In this document: piece after piece, positions 33,795-42,697 of the stretch
Position numbering within the stretch: the stretch's first letter is position 1
Layout of the letters: each line of letters begins with the position of its first letter
Position numbers and translations under genes: made by a program
The notes under the pieces: generated by a model
Told to the model about the DNA's origin: nothing
The model's input: the letters and a program-made list of their open reading frames with translations, nothing else
The model's database searches: none
Assembly: GCA_900318445.1 (NCBI GenBank)
Contig: ONKO01000002.1
Coordinates: 1-64,000 of the forward strand
Source of the DNA: an uncultured Bacteroidales bacterium
GTDB lineage: Bacteria; Bacteroidota; Bacteroidia; Bacteroidales; UBA932
DNA length: 64,000 nucleotides
Direction: 5' to 3'

Positions 33795-34860
33795 TAAGCG
33801 CTACCGGCTGGAGCGATACGTCGGCGGCGGCAGCTTTGGCGAAGTATGGGTAGTCATGGACCAGGAGACAGACCTGGAGCTGGCCGTCAAGATATATAGC
33901 GCCATGGACGAAAAAGGGCTGGAAGACTTCAAGAAGGAATTCCAGTTGTCCTTTGAACTGAACCATACCAACCTGCTGCACGCCAATTACCTGGGAGTGA
34001 ACGAAGAGGATCGCCGCCCCTATCTTGTCATGCCATTCTGCCCGGACGGATCGGTCAGCAAGGACGCCGGAGAAATGGACGAGACCCGGCTGTGGCGCTT
34101 CCTCCGCGATACCAGTGCGGGCCTGGCCTATCTGCATGCCCAGAATCCCCCCATCATCCACCAGGATATCAAACCCGACAACATCCTCATCGCCAAAAGC
34201 GGTGATTATGTCATTACGGACTTCGGCATCAGCAAGCAGCTTCGCCAGTCCCTGCGGAAGAGCGCCCTGTCCCTGAACTCGGCCGGCGCCATTTCCTATA
34301 TGGGTCCCGAACGCTTCAGCAAAAACTTCCAGGCCGTGAAGGCCAGCGACATCTGGTCCCTGGGCGCGTCCCTGTATGAACTGGCCGTGGGAGACCTCCC
34401 CTTCTGCGGCATGGGCGGCAGCCTCCAGAAACAAGGCGCCGACCTTCCCGAACTTCCCACCGACTTCTCGGACAAGCTGAACATGGTGTGCCTGTCCTGC
34501 ATGGCCAAGGAGCCCTGGAACCGTCCTACCGCCGCCCAGTTGCGGGATTACGCAGCCCAGGTGCTGGATAATAAGGAAACCGTCATTACATGGAGTCTTT
34601 CCGACGAAGTGGCGGCAGCGATGAAGAAAAGGGAAGAAGAACGCGGGCAGGCTTCGGAGGAGCAGCCCGTCGCAGCGCCCGAAGCCATCGTCGAAGAACC
34701 CGAAGCTACCACCGACAATCTGGTTGCATCGGATGATTCCGGATTCCTGGACCCCAATGCCCCCAAGGAGGAAAAATCCTCGCCCTGGGGACTGGTGGGC
34801 TCCATCTTGGCAGGCCTGGCTGCCGGTTGCATTGTAGGTTTACTCTTCTTAGACCTTTAG
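33766..34860 (+). CDS. Membrane-tethered Ser/Thr protein kinase
   Basis: I start at the ATG at 33766 (364 residues) inside the PP2C gene rather than a TTG 15 bases earlier. The kinase domain (about 10-260) shows GGGSFGEVWVV, AVKIYS, HQDIKPDNILI, TDFGISKQL and YMGPERF. The usual HRD triad reads HQD, making it a non-RD kinase that may not need activation-loop phosphorylation. An acidic linker with EPEA/EEP repeats (about 285-335) leads to a C-terminal membrane helix (GLVGSILAGLAAGCIVGLLF). The APE motif is altered to GPE. The chemically essential Lys, catalytic Asp and DFG are present, so it is probably active. It is adjacent to PP2C, its likely antagonist. Confidence 0.92.
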   Translation: MQYSEGYLLDKRYRLERYVGGGSFGEVWVVMDQETDLELAVKIYSAMDEKGLEDFKKEFQLSFELNHTNLLHANYLGVNEEDRRPYLVMPFCPDGSVSKDAGEMDETRLWRFLRDTSAGLAYLHAQNPPIIHQDIKPDNILIAKSGDYVITDFGISKQLRQSLRKSALSLNSAGAISYMGPERFSKNFQAVKASDIWSLGASLYELAVGDLPFCGMGGSLQKQGADLPELPTDFSDKLNMVCLSCMAKEPWNRPTAAQLRDYAAQVLDNKETVITWSLSDEVAAAMKKREEERGQASEEQPVAAPEAIVEEPEATTDNLVASDDSGFLDPNAPKEEKSSPWGLVGSILAGLAAGCIVGLLFLDL

Positions 34861-34864
34861 ACCG

Positions 34865-36382
34865 ATGAAAAGATTCAGTTCCTTCTGCCTTGCCCTGCTA
34901 GTAGGGCTTTGCGCTTTTGCACAGAAGCCGGAAATAAACCAGAAATGGCTCATGAACGAGCGTCTGCTGGACCTGTTGAACAACTATGAGAACTATGTCA
35001 ACTTCAACAAGAAGTCCGACTCCTACGCTTTCATGGTCCTGTTCGACAATTCCGACGCGCCCGTATTCTGCGATTACCTGGCCAGCAAGAACTACGGCAA
35101 AACTGTAAGCGCCCGCGAATATGCCAATTATTCCCAGGGTCTGGAAGACCGCACCGTCCTGATTTCAAATCTGCGCAAAACGGCCCTCAAAGAGGAAGAC
35201 GGTGTTTGGAAAGCCAGCCTGGAGTTTGACAAGCGAATCGATTATGAGGACTCGCTGGGCTTTGTATTCAGCACGATGGCTCCCATGAGCGGCGGAGACT
35301 TCCACCTGACCATGGAGTGCGTGTGGGACCCCGCCAGCAGTTCCTTCCTGATTCAGTCCATCAAGGGAAAAGAGAATTCACAATCGTCCTTCCCCAAGGG
35401 TGATTTCCATATCGTGCAGAAGAAAAACGAAATTGACAGCCGCATGCTCTACAACGGTAAGCCGCTGCAATTCAACGAGTACGGATTCGCCATCCTGCCC
35501 GCCGGCGGTAATTTTGCCGTAGATGACGACGATTTCTCCCTTACCGTACACCATTCACCCGGAGCCGGTCGTTACGAGGTGAACAGTTTCTCCGTGGTGC
35601 CCAAACGCTTCCGCGCCCGGGCTCACGTATCCTTCTCGCCCATCGGCGCATACAACGTGACGGCCACCACCGACGGTTCCATCGCTTCCAAGTCCTGGAA
35701 CGTTGAAGTGGGCGGCGACATCGGCTATGCCTTTACCCTTGGCAAATCCACCAAACTGGCCCTCTATACCGGTCTGGGCTATGCGATCAGTTCCCTCTCC
35801 CTGAGCGCCAGCGACATCCGCTACAATCTGGACATTGCCGACAGCAATCGCGAACTGATCACCCGCAGCTATAACCTGCAGGAGGTTACGGAAGGCCTGT
35901 CCCTCATGGACATCGCCATCCCCGCCTTCCTGTCCCTGGAACAGAATCTTTCGCCCAAGCTGACCCTGGTCATGGACCTGGGCGTCAAAGCATACCTCAG
36001 CACATCGGCCAAACCCAAACCCTACCATATCAAAGGTACGGTAAACGGACAGTCCCTTGACAAGGACTACGAGCAGTTCGTATCGCCCAACCAGAACAGC
36101 ATGAACCAGTTCTCCGTCTCCCTCATGGGGAAGGCCGGCCTGGACTTCGCCGTCAGTTCCGGCAAGTACATCTTCCTGCATGTGGGCTACGAAATGGGTC
36201 TCACCGATTCCTATGCCCCGGTTACCCCCGTCCAATGGTACAGCTCCAGCGGCATTTACCCCCTGGTGTACACCGGCTCGGCCGATGTAGCCGTCCATTC
36301 CTTCCTGGGCAGTATTTCCTATAAGCGCAGCGGTCTGGTATTCGAACTGGGCGCCCGTTTCAAATTCGGTAAAAAAGAGTAG
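34865..36382 (+). CDS. Exported outer-membrane barrel-like protein of unknown family
   Basis: A 505-residue protein with a Sec signal peptide (LALLVGLCAFAQ). The N-terminal 240 residues are a soluble domain I do not recognise. From about residue 245 alternating strands (RARAHVSFSPIGAYNV, WNVEVGGDIGYAFTLG, LALYTGLGYAISSL, FLSLEQNLSPKLTLVMDLG) end in a strand FELGARFKFG, as in small outer-membrane barrels. It lies 4 bases after the tethered kinase gene, so an outer-membrane partner is made together with cytoplasmic signalling proteins. Function unknown. Confidence 0.75.
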   Translation: MKRFSSFCLALLVGLCAFAQKPEINQKWLMNERLLDLLNNYENYVNFNKKSDSYAFMVLFDNSDAPVFCDYLASKNYGKTVSAREYANYSQGLEDRTVLISNLRKTALKEEDGVWKASLEFDKRIDYEDSLGFVFSTMAPMSGGDFHLTMECVWDPASSSFLIQSIKGKENSQSSFPKGDFHIVQKKNEIDSRMLYNGKPLQFNEYGFAILPAGGNFAVDDDDFSLTVHHSPGAGRYEVNSFSVVPKRFRARAHVSFSPIGAYNVTATTDGSIASKSWNVEVGGDIGYAFTLGKSTKLALYTGLGYAISSLSLSASDIRYNLDIADSNRELITRSYNLQEVTEGLSLMDIAIPAFLSLEQNLSPKLTLVMDLGVKAYLSTSAKPKPYHIKGTVNGQSLDKDYEQFVSPNQNSMNQFSVSLMGKAGLDFAVSSGKYIFLHVGYEMGLTDSYAPVTPVQWYSSSGIYPLVYTGSADVAVHSFLGSISYKRSGLVFELGARFKFGKKE

Positions 36383-36384
36383 TC

Positions 36385-37155
36385 ATGAAAAATAAAGCCC
36401 TTGTGTACATCTTTTCCGCCCTGGTTTCCTTTGCCGTGGGCCTGGGCGGAGTATATCTGGTGAAAAAATACCTGGCACCCCAGACGCAGCAAACCACTGT
36501 CGCCAAACCTGTCGCCCAAGACAAGCCCCAGCAGACAGTAGCGGAAAAGCCGAAGCTGCCGCCCGTGGACGAACCGGAGCAGAATCCCGTCGATGTCCCT
36601 GTCCCCGAACAGCCCGCGACGGAACCGGAAGAAGAGACCGTAGCGGCGCCGGTGCTGGCCTTAGCCCGCGCTACCGTAACGCAAACCCCCGAGGAGACCT
36701 TCAACGTAGAGGGTCTGTCCACCAAGCTCCCTCCTGTGGGCCAGCTGGAATACAAGCTCTTCGACAAGGAAGAGCATGTCTATACCAGTACCGACGGCCG
36801 TTTTGAAAATGTGGCACCCAATGCCGCCGGGTCGTACACCCTCATCGTCACCGATACCGGCACCGGCAAGCAGTCCGGCGCACGTGTCCTGAAAGGCTTC
36901 GTCGTCAAGAAAGCTGTAGAGCGCCTCACGGAAGAGCAGGTCGCCGCCATTCTGAACACCGGAAACGCCGGCGCCCTGAATGCATACCGGGACCATTTCG
37001 TCGATAAACCCAAGGTAAACTGCAACCAATCCGAGGTTTCCAACCTCTCCGGTGTGTTCCAGGGAGTCTCCATGGATGGCTACACGGCCACCGTCAGCGA
37101 CCTGGAATACGATTCCCTGGGCCGTATCGTTTCCCTTACCGTAACCCTGAACTAG
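36385..37155 (+). CDS. Inner-membrane-anchored periplasmic protein with Pro-rich stalk
   Basis: The 256-residue product has an N-terminal membrane helix (VYIFSALVSFAVGLGGVYLV) acting as an uncleaved anchor. A periplasmic Pro/Val/Glu-rich stalk follows (about 35-100), then a domain of about 150 residues. That domain includes an Ig-like strand pattern (LEYKLFDKEEHVYTSTDGRFENVAPNAAGSYTLIV as landmark) and a C-terminal part with a Cys. The stalk could span the periplasm toward peptidoglycan. No named family is recognised. It is two bases from the barrel-like gene. Confidence 0.65.
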   Translation: MKNKALVYIFSALVSFAVGLGGVYLVKKYLAPQTQQTTVAKPVAQDKPQQTVAEKPKLPPVDEPEQNPVDVPVPEQPATEPEEETVAAPVLALARATVTQTPEETFNVEGLSTKLPPVGQLEYKLFDKEEHVYTSTDGRFENVAPNAAGSYTLIVTDTGTGKQSGARVLKGFVVKKAVERLTEEQVAAILNTGNAGALNAYRDHFVDKPKVNCNQSEVSNLSGVFQGVSMDGYTATVSDLEYDSLGRIVSLTVTLN

Positions 37156-37163
37156 ACGCCGCC

Positions 37164-37760
37164 ATGAAAAGAAAAGCCTTATTGCTTGCCCTGCTGCTTC
37201 TGGTTCCGGTACTTGTCCGGGCCCAGAAATCACTGGAGTTGTATTACATCGCGCACGATCACTACGAGAACCAGATCACGGACATTCTGAACGTGGTGCG
37301 CCAGAACGCCCGGTACAGCTCGTTCAAGACCGTCGTTTTCTACCTGTCCAACATAGACAAGCCCCAGTACGTGGTCATTTCCCCCAAGGATGACAAAGAG
37401 TATCAGGATTTTATCGCCGAGCTTAACAGCCAGAGCACCCATAACGTGTATCCGGAAATCGACCGCATGAAGCTCCTGCAGATCCTCTCCGACAAAGCAC
37501 TCACCGACGGGTACGAACTGAAAGACTGCGAAGGCCTGGTGTTCAACTTTTACATCAATCCCACCTTCGCCATGATGGGGTACTGCGACGCTGTCATCGG
37601 CCGGCTTTACTGGGATCTGGACCTGAATTCCGTGTCCCGGGACAAACTGGAGGTAAATATCTTCCACCACAGCGACGACGGATACAAATACGATGAAAAC
37701 CAACTGTTCGGAAGAAAAAACCTCCTGAACGGTTTCCCTGTATTAGTGGATTCTTTTTAG
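37164..37760 (+). CDS. Exported protein of unknown function
   Basis: A 198-residue protein with a Sec signal (LLLVPVLVRAQ). The mature domain alternates helices and strands (FKTVVFYLSN, QYVVISPKDDKEYQDFI, GLVFNFYINPTFAMM, GRLYWDL), which recalls the Rossmann-like core of vWA domains and could be a degenerate vWA fold, although no MIDAS motif is visible. It is directly before the large vWA gene and after the anchored stalk protein, so it is likely a periplasmic member of the same complex. Confidence 0.65.
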   Translation: MKRKALLLALLLLVPVLVRAQKSLELYYIAHDHYENQITDILNVVRQNARYSSFKTVVFYLSNIDKPQYVVISPKDDKEYQDFIAELNSQSTHNVYPEIDRMKLLQILSDKALTDGYELKDCEGLVFNFYINPTFAMMGYCDAVIGRLYWDLDLNSVSRDKLEVNIFHHSDDGYKYDENQLFGRKNLLNGFPVLVDSF

Positions 37761-37769
37761 CAAACAGCC

Positions 37770-40184
37770 ATGAGAAGATTGATATTACTAGCTATCGGTT
37801 TGACGGCGACCCTCTCCCTTGCATACGGTCAGCCGCAACTTAAAGGATTTGTGACCGTGTCCAAGCCCGTGGTATTGGACCGCGATATCCTGAAAGAATC
37901 AGAATCGGCCACCGTGCTGCAGAAGCCTTACGGCCAGGACAACCGCAAAACCGGTCTGACTTACTGGACCGTGTTCAGCGACCGCGCCGACAATCCGGTA
38001 TATATGGCCCCGGACGGGAAGGTCGAGTGCGGCAAACTCGCTTATGGTGAGAAAGTGCGCATCGCCGAAATCAAGGACGGCTATGCCCTGGTATTCTATG
38101 ACGCCAAGAACGACTTCCCCAAGATTTCGGCCAACGCCGTATCCAAGGGATGGATTCCCATGACCCGCCTGCTGCTGTGGGACAAAGTACTGTCCGACAA
38201 CATCGGCATTTCGCAAAAGGCCGTCATCTGCGCCGACCTGGACCAGAAGGGTAACCTGAAAGAGAATAAGGGGCACGTGCGCTACAACTCGCCCACCTCA
38301 TCGGCCAAAGGCGCAGCCTTCCAGGCCGACATGCACTTCTACTATGTACTCAAGCGCGAAGGTTCCCGCGTGCTGCTGGGGCACAACGCCATCGTCCACA
38401 GCGTAGCCGACCTCTTCGGCTGGGTGGAGAAATCGTCCTATGTTCCCTGGAACTACCGTACCTGTCTGGAACCCACCTGGGACATTGACGACGTAGAATA
38501 CTTTACCAAGAACAAAACCATCTGGAAGGTGTTCCCCGACCGCAACAACATGAAGGGAACGGCCCCAGCCCAGGAAGTATTCAAGACCGTACACCGCAAA
38601 AAGATTGAAAACACCCCCATCTACACGGAGGAATACAAGTACAGGACCATGCCCATCGCCTACCTGCGCTACCCGATTCTGGACGGCGGTGACAAGGAGA
38701 CCTACTTCTGCACCACCTTCGGTGTGCTGGACGAAAACCGGCGCAAGCAGGAAGAGGCCAAGAGCACGATCGACGAAGACCGCCAGACGGCCATGAACCG
38801 CCTGGCCGAACGCAAGACGGTGAACATCGCCATCGTGATTGACGGCACGTCCTCCATGCAGCCCTACTTCAATTCGGTGAAGAAGGCCCTGAACGAGGTG
38901 GACAAATACTTCGAGGACCAGAAGGTGAACGTGGGCGTGATGATCTACCGCGACAAGGAAGACAAGGCCTTCGTGACCGAGTGCTTCCCGGCCACCGGCG
39001 GCTTCACCGAGCCCAAGAACCAGAACCTGCGCAAATGGCTTGACAGCGGCGGCAAGTATGGCGTGCGCAGCGTGGCACCCGGTAACACGGAATCCGTGTT
39101 CTACGGCATGGAACAGGCCATCGACCAGTTCTTCCCCGCCGCCAAGGACATGAGCCTCCAGAGCAACATCATGATTGTCATCGGCGACTGCGGCGATAAC
39201 GGCAAGTTCGGCATCGCCCGCGAAACCATCATTGACAAACTGGCGGCCCAGAACATTTCGCTCATGGGTTTCCAGGTAACCAACAAGGACCTGGAAGACT
39301 ATACAAGCTTTAACGAGCAGCTTACCTACATCATGCGTTCCAGCGTGCAGAAGCGCTACGACAAGATGTCCACCAAGCCCCAGAAGATCCGTCCCAAGCG
39401 CCTGGAGAACGGCCGCGGCTATGACATGAACAACACCGAAGGCCTGAACCTGTTCCTGGGCATGCACCGGTACAACCCGGTGAAGAACATTCCCATGCCC
39501 ACCGACGACCTTACCGCCGGCATCGAGGAGATTCTGAGCATCTGGAACCGTTCCGTGGAATACATGACCACCTGGGCCCTTACCATCGTGGACCAGGGCG
39601 AACAGGAGACCCTGGCCGAAGACGACGCCGTGGGTAACCAGCTCACCATGGACGCCATCGTACAAATGCTGGGCGGCGATAAGGCGCTGGTCGAACGTTT
39701 GAAGAAGCAGAATTCCCTGATTTCGTTCCGCGGCTACGCCCTCAAGCAGCAGGATATGCGCGACATCTTCAAGATTGTGGTGTTCTTCCCCGCCGGCGAG
39801 CTCAAGAACCTGGTGCGCGACCTGGAAAAGGTATATCAGGCCTCCAAGAACGAGACTGCCGACCGCCGTCCTTACTATGATGCCATGATGAACCTGGCGA
39901 AGACGGCCGTGGCCCAGAACCAGATCAGTTCCACATCCTACTATGCCATCCTGGCCAAGGTCTTCGGTCTGGCCAGCTACGAACCCAAACACGGCTATAC
40001 CCTGGACGACATCGTTGATCCCAACGTGGTACCTTATAAGGAATACCGGAAGATCGTGAAAGACATGCAGCGAAGCATCGAAACCCTCAAGAACGTGACG
40101 GCCACCGACTATCCGTTCCTGCTCACCTATTCCGGCAACAACGACAAATACTACTGGCTGCCCAGTGAATACCTCCCCCTGTAA
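37770..40184 (+). CDS. Large exported vWA-domain protein, TssR-like
   Basis: An 804-residue exported protein (signal ending SLAYGQ). Residues about 60-150 contain an SH3-like strand pattern (YWTVFSDRADNPVYM, GWIPMTRLLLWD). A vWA domain follows at about 350-530 with the MIDAS start IVIDGTSSMQPY, VGVMIYRDKED and MIVIGDCGDNG, and then a helical C-terminal region of about 230 residues. From memory the N-terminal pattern plus exported vWA resembles TssR, a Bacteroidetes-specific type VI secretion component, but no tss genes are present in this window. vWA proteins with kinases and PP2C recall TerY-type triads. It is the central envelope member of this operon. Confidence 0.75.
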   Translation: MRRLILLAIGLTATLSLAYGQPQLKGFVTVSKPVVLDRDILKESESATVLQKPYGQDNRKTGLTYWTVFSDRADNPVYMAPDGKVECGKLAYGEKVRIAEIKDGYALVFYDAKNDFPKISANAVSKGWIPMTRLLLWDKVLSDNIGISQKAVICADLDQKGNLKENKGHVRYNSPTSSAKGAAFQADMHFYYVLKREGSRVLLGHNAIVHSVADLFGWVEKSSYVPWNYRTCLEPTWDIDDVEYFTKNKTIWKVFPDRNNMKGTAPAQEVFKTVHRKKIENTPIYTEEYKYRTMPIAYLRYPILDGGDKETYFCTTFGVLDENRRKQEEAKSTIDEDRQTAMNRLAERKTVNIAIVIDGTSSMQPYFNSVKKALNEVDKYFEDQKVNVGVMIYRDKEDKAFVTECFPATGGFTEPKNQNLRKWLDSGGKYGVRSVAPGNTESVFYGMEQAIDQFFPAAKDMSLQSNIMIVIGDCGDNGKFGIARETIIDKLAAQNISLMGFQVTNKDLEDYTSFNEQLTYIMRSSVQKRYDKMSTKPQKIRPKRLENGRGYDMNNTEGLNLFLGMHRYNPVKNIPMPTDDLTAGIEEILSIWNRSVEYMTTWALTIVDQGEQETLAEDDAVGNQLTMDAIVQMLGGDKALVERLKKQNSLISFRGYALKQQDMRDIFKIVVFFPAGELKNLVRDLEKVYQASKNETADRRPYYDAMMNLAKTAVAQNQISSTSYYAILAKVFGLASYEPKHGYTLDDIVDPNVVPYKEYRKIVKDMQRSIETLKNVTATDYPFLLTYSGNNDKYYWLPSEYLPL

Positions 40185-40186
40185 CC

Positions 40187-41056
40187 ATGAGTGAACCCCT
40201 GTTCAAAATAGCGAACCTGCGCTGTTCGTACGACAAGAACTACCGGGAAGGCCTGTCCAAGGTGGTGCTGGAAATCCGTGACCTTCTGCTGCCCCGCGGC
40301 AAGAAGATCTTCATGGTAGGCGAATCCGGTATCGGAAAAAGCACCATCCTGGAAGTGCTGGGCCTGATGAACAACACCCTGGTCCAGAGTCCGGAATCCA
40401 GTTTTGTATTCTATGACCGGGACGGGAAAGAGACCGACCTGCTGGAACTCTGGAGAAAAAATGACGACACGGAGCTGTCGGCTTTCCGCCGCGAGCACTT
40501 CAACTTCATTTTCCAGAGCACCAACCTGATGCGCAACTTTACGGCCTACGAGAACATCTCCATCACCCGCATGCTGCAGGGCTACTCCCAGGAGGAGTCG
40601 TTCCAGAAAGCGGCCGAGGTCCTTCGCGACCTGGGGCTGGAGCACGTGGACCGCGAGCGCATGGCGCAGGAGCTTTCGGGCGGCCAGCAGCAGCGCCTGG
40701 CTTTTGCGCGCGCCATCATCCCGGACTTCACCGTCCTTTTCGGCGACGAACCCACCGGTAACCTGGACGCCGAGAACGCCGTGCGCGCCATGGAGCTGCT
40801 CAGCGCCAAGCTGAACGCGGCTGCCGGCAGCAGCGCCATCATCGTTTCCCACGACATGCACCTGGCGGTCACCTTCGCCGACATCATTGTAAAAATCCGG
40901 AAAGAAAGCATTACCGGCGCCGACGAAACCAGTTTCCGCGGCGTCATCGATTCCTCCTGCATCTTCGTCCCCTCCCAGGACAAGAAAGAGTGGAGCAACG
41001 GCACCGAGCGCTATGAGGCGTCCGCATTTGAGCAATACCTACGACACAAACAATGA
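40187..41056 (+). CDS. ABC transporter ATP-binding protein (LolD/MacB class)
   Basis: The 289-residue ATPase has Walker A GESGIGKST, the Q-loop region FIFQSTNLM, the signature LSGGQQQRLAFARAI, Walker B VLFGDEPTGNLD and the H-loop IIVSHDMH. This class pairs with FtsX-like permeases and powers mechanotransmission rather than classical substrate import. Its stop overlaps the permease start by four bases (ATGA). It follows the vWA gene by two bases, placing a mechanotransmission ABC pair in the phosphosignalling operon. A C-terminal extension of about 50 residues (SQDKKEWSNGTERYEA) goes beyond the core. Confidence 0.95.
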   Translation: MSEPLFKIANLRCSYDKNYREGLSKVVLEIRDLLLPRGKKIFMVGESGIGKSTILEVLGLMNNTLVQSPESSFVFYDRDGKETDLLELWRKNDDTELSAFRREHFNFIFQSTNLMRNFTAYENISITRMLQGYSQEESFQKAAEVLRDLGLEHVDRERMAQELSGGQQQRLAFARAIIPDFTVLFGDEPTGNLDAENAVRAMELLSAKLNAAAGSSAIIVSHDMHLAVTFADIIVKIRKESITGADETSFRGVIDSSCIFVPSQDKKEWSNGTERYEASAFEQYLRHKQ

Positions 41057-42684
41057 AGCTGAACATACCCGACTATCTGCGGCTGTTTATCCGCCGTGAA
41101 GGAAAAATCGTCCTGGGCAGACATTACTCCAACGTGTGGCTGCTCACGGCCGTTCTGGTATCGACTTTCCTGGCCATCGCTTTTGCCAACGGAAGTCTCA
41201 ACTACCTGAATTTCAAGATGAACGACCCTTTTATCAAATGGGTTGACATCAAGAACGAGAACAACGGCGCCGCCTTTGAAAGGCTGGAGCAGGCCCTGGG
41301 CGATTCTACCAAGGCCCTGCAGTATCATTACCGCAGCTACTCGTATGATTACGAGTACAGCTACTATTTCTTCGGGGCGGCCGACTCTGTGCAGGTGTAC
41401 CTGAAGTGCCGCTTCTTTGACGTGGAGAACAAAGACCTCATCGAGGCCATCCTGGACGCAGAGAACCGAGTCGTGGGTCTGGAGCCGGAGGAAGTCCCTA
41501 ACATCAGCGACAACAGCCTGGGTGTGTTCCTGACGGAAAAGACCCTGGGCCGCATGGGTTACAAGCAGGCTCCTGCCTATATCGACCTGTATCAGTTCTC
41601 CCCTGGCGCCGAAGAACTGGGCTTTACGGAAGTGAACCGCCGCGTTCGCGTGCCCGTGCCCGTCCTGGGCGTGGTGCGCCGCCTTCCCGGCAGCGTGGAC
41701 CTGGTCGCCTTTACCAACCTGTACCGCCAGAAGTTTGACGAGGCCAAAGCCCTGAACATGAACAACGAGGCCTATGCCTCCTCCCTGTGCTATTTCATCC
41801 CCGAAGAAGTGGACGCTGTCGAGTTCGACGGGCGCCTGCAGGAACTGCTGGAAGCGCGCACCGAAGCGTCCTTCCTCATTGACGACCAAAGTTTCGATCC
41901 CAAGGAGCTCTATTCCTATAAGAACCGGGTTACCGAGGTTGACGAGGACGGTTATACCTACCACTACCTGGGCTTCCGCCAGGTGTTCGTCACCGACACC
42001 CTGAGCCTTACGCCGGCCGTCTGCGCCGAGGTGAACAGGCTCATCATGGACGAATTCGGCGCCAAGGGCGTGCGGCGCATCTTCCGCTACGACTATTCCA
42101 CTTCGGGCCTGCCCACCGGCGACTACCTATCCATTCATTTCGACGACCTCAAGATGATCAAGCCTTTCGCCGAAGAAGTGGTGAACGCCTGCGAACTGGA
42201 GATAGAGATGTCCCAGATCAACGCCAAGGAGAATTTCCACTCCGTGAGCGTCATGGCCATCACCCTCTCGGTGGTGATGGTCATCTTTGCCGTCATCTGC
42301 ATCCTGCTATTCATCACCAACCTGCTGCAGTCCTATTTCCAGAAGGTCAAGCGCAACATCGGCACCTTCAAGGCCTTCGGTATCTCCAATCAGGAACTGC
42401 GCCGCGTATATATGACCATCATGTTAAGCCTGGTGGGCATCTCGGTAGCCATCTCGCTCGTCTTCGTGGGCCTGGTGCAGGCCCTGCTGCCCGTCTTCAA
42501 CTTTGTCAAGGGTGAAGGCTTCGGCTACCTTTCCCTCTGGCGCTGCGATGTCATCCACGCCTTCCCTTCGCTGATCTGCGTGGCGGCGGTGGTCATCGTG
42601 CTGGTATCGGCTGCCGTTACCGTGCGCATCGTGATGAACAATCTGCTCTCGGCTACGCCCGGAGACCTGATTTATGACAGATAA
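41053..42684 (+). CDS. FtsX/MacB-type ABC transporter permease
   Basis: A 543-residue permease with the MacB-family layout: one membrane helix near the N-terminus (VWLLTAVLVSTFLAIAFANG), a periplasmic domain of about 345 residues, and three C-terminal helices. The C-terminal helices are SVMAITLSVVMVIFAVICILLF, MLSLVGISVAISLVFVG and SLICVAAVVIVLVSAAV (landmarks). The segment VKRNIGTFKAFGISNQELRRVY matches the cytoplasmic coupling loop of FtsX-type permeases. The large periplasmic domain is well placed to contact the vWA or other exported proteins of the operon. Substrate not predictable. Confidence 0.92.
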   Translation: MKLNIPDYLRLFIRREGKIVLGRHYSNVWLLTAVLVSTFLAIAFANGSLNYLNFKMNDPFIKWVDIKNENNGAAFERLEQALGDSTKALQYHYRSYSYDYEYSYYFFGAADSVQVYLKCRFFDVENKDLIEAILDAENRVVGLEPEEVPNISDNSLGVFLTEKTLGRMGYKQAPAYIDLYQFSPGAEELGFTEVNRRVRVPVPVLGVVRRLPGSVDLVAFTNLYRQKFDEAKALNMNNEAYASSLCYFIPEEVDAVEFDGRLQELLEARTEASFLIDDQSFDPKELYSYKNRVTEVDEDGYTYHYLGFRQVFVTDTLSLTPAVCAEVNRLIMDEFGAKGVRRIFRYDYSTSGLPTGDYLSIHFDDLKMIKPFAEEVVNACELEIEMSQINAKENFHSVSVMAITLSVVMVIFAVICILLFITNLLQSYFQKVKRNIGTFKAFGISNQELRRVYMTIMLSLVGISVAISLVFVGLVQALLPVFNFVKGEGFGYLSLWRCDVIHAFPSLICVAAVVIVLVSAAVTVRIVMNNLLSATPGDLIYDR

Positions 42685-42697
42685 TACAAGAAGAGTT

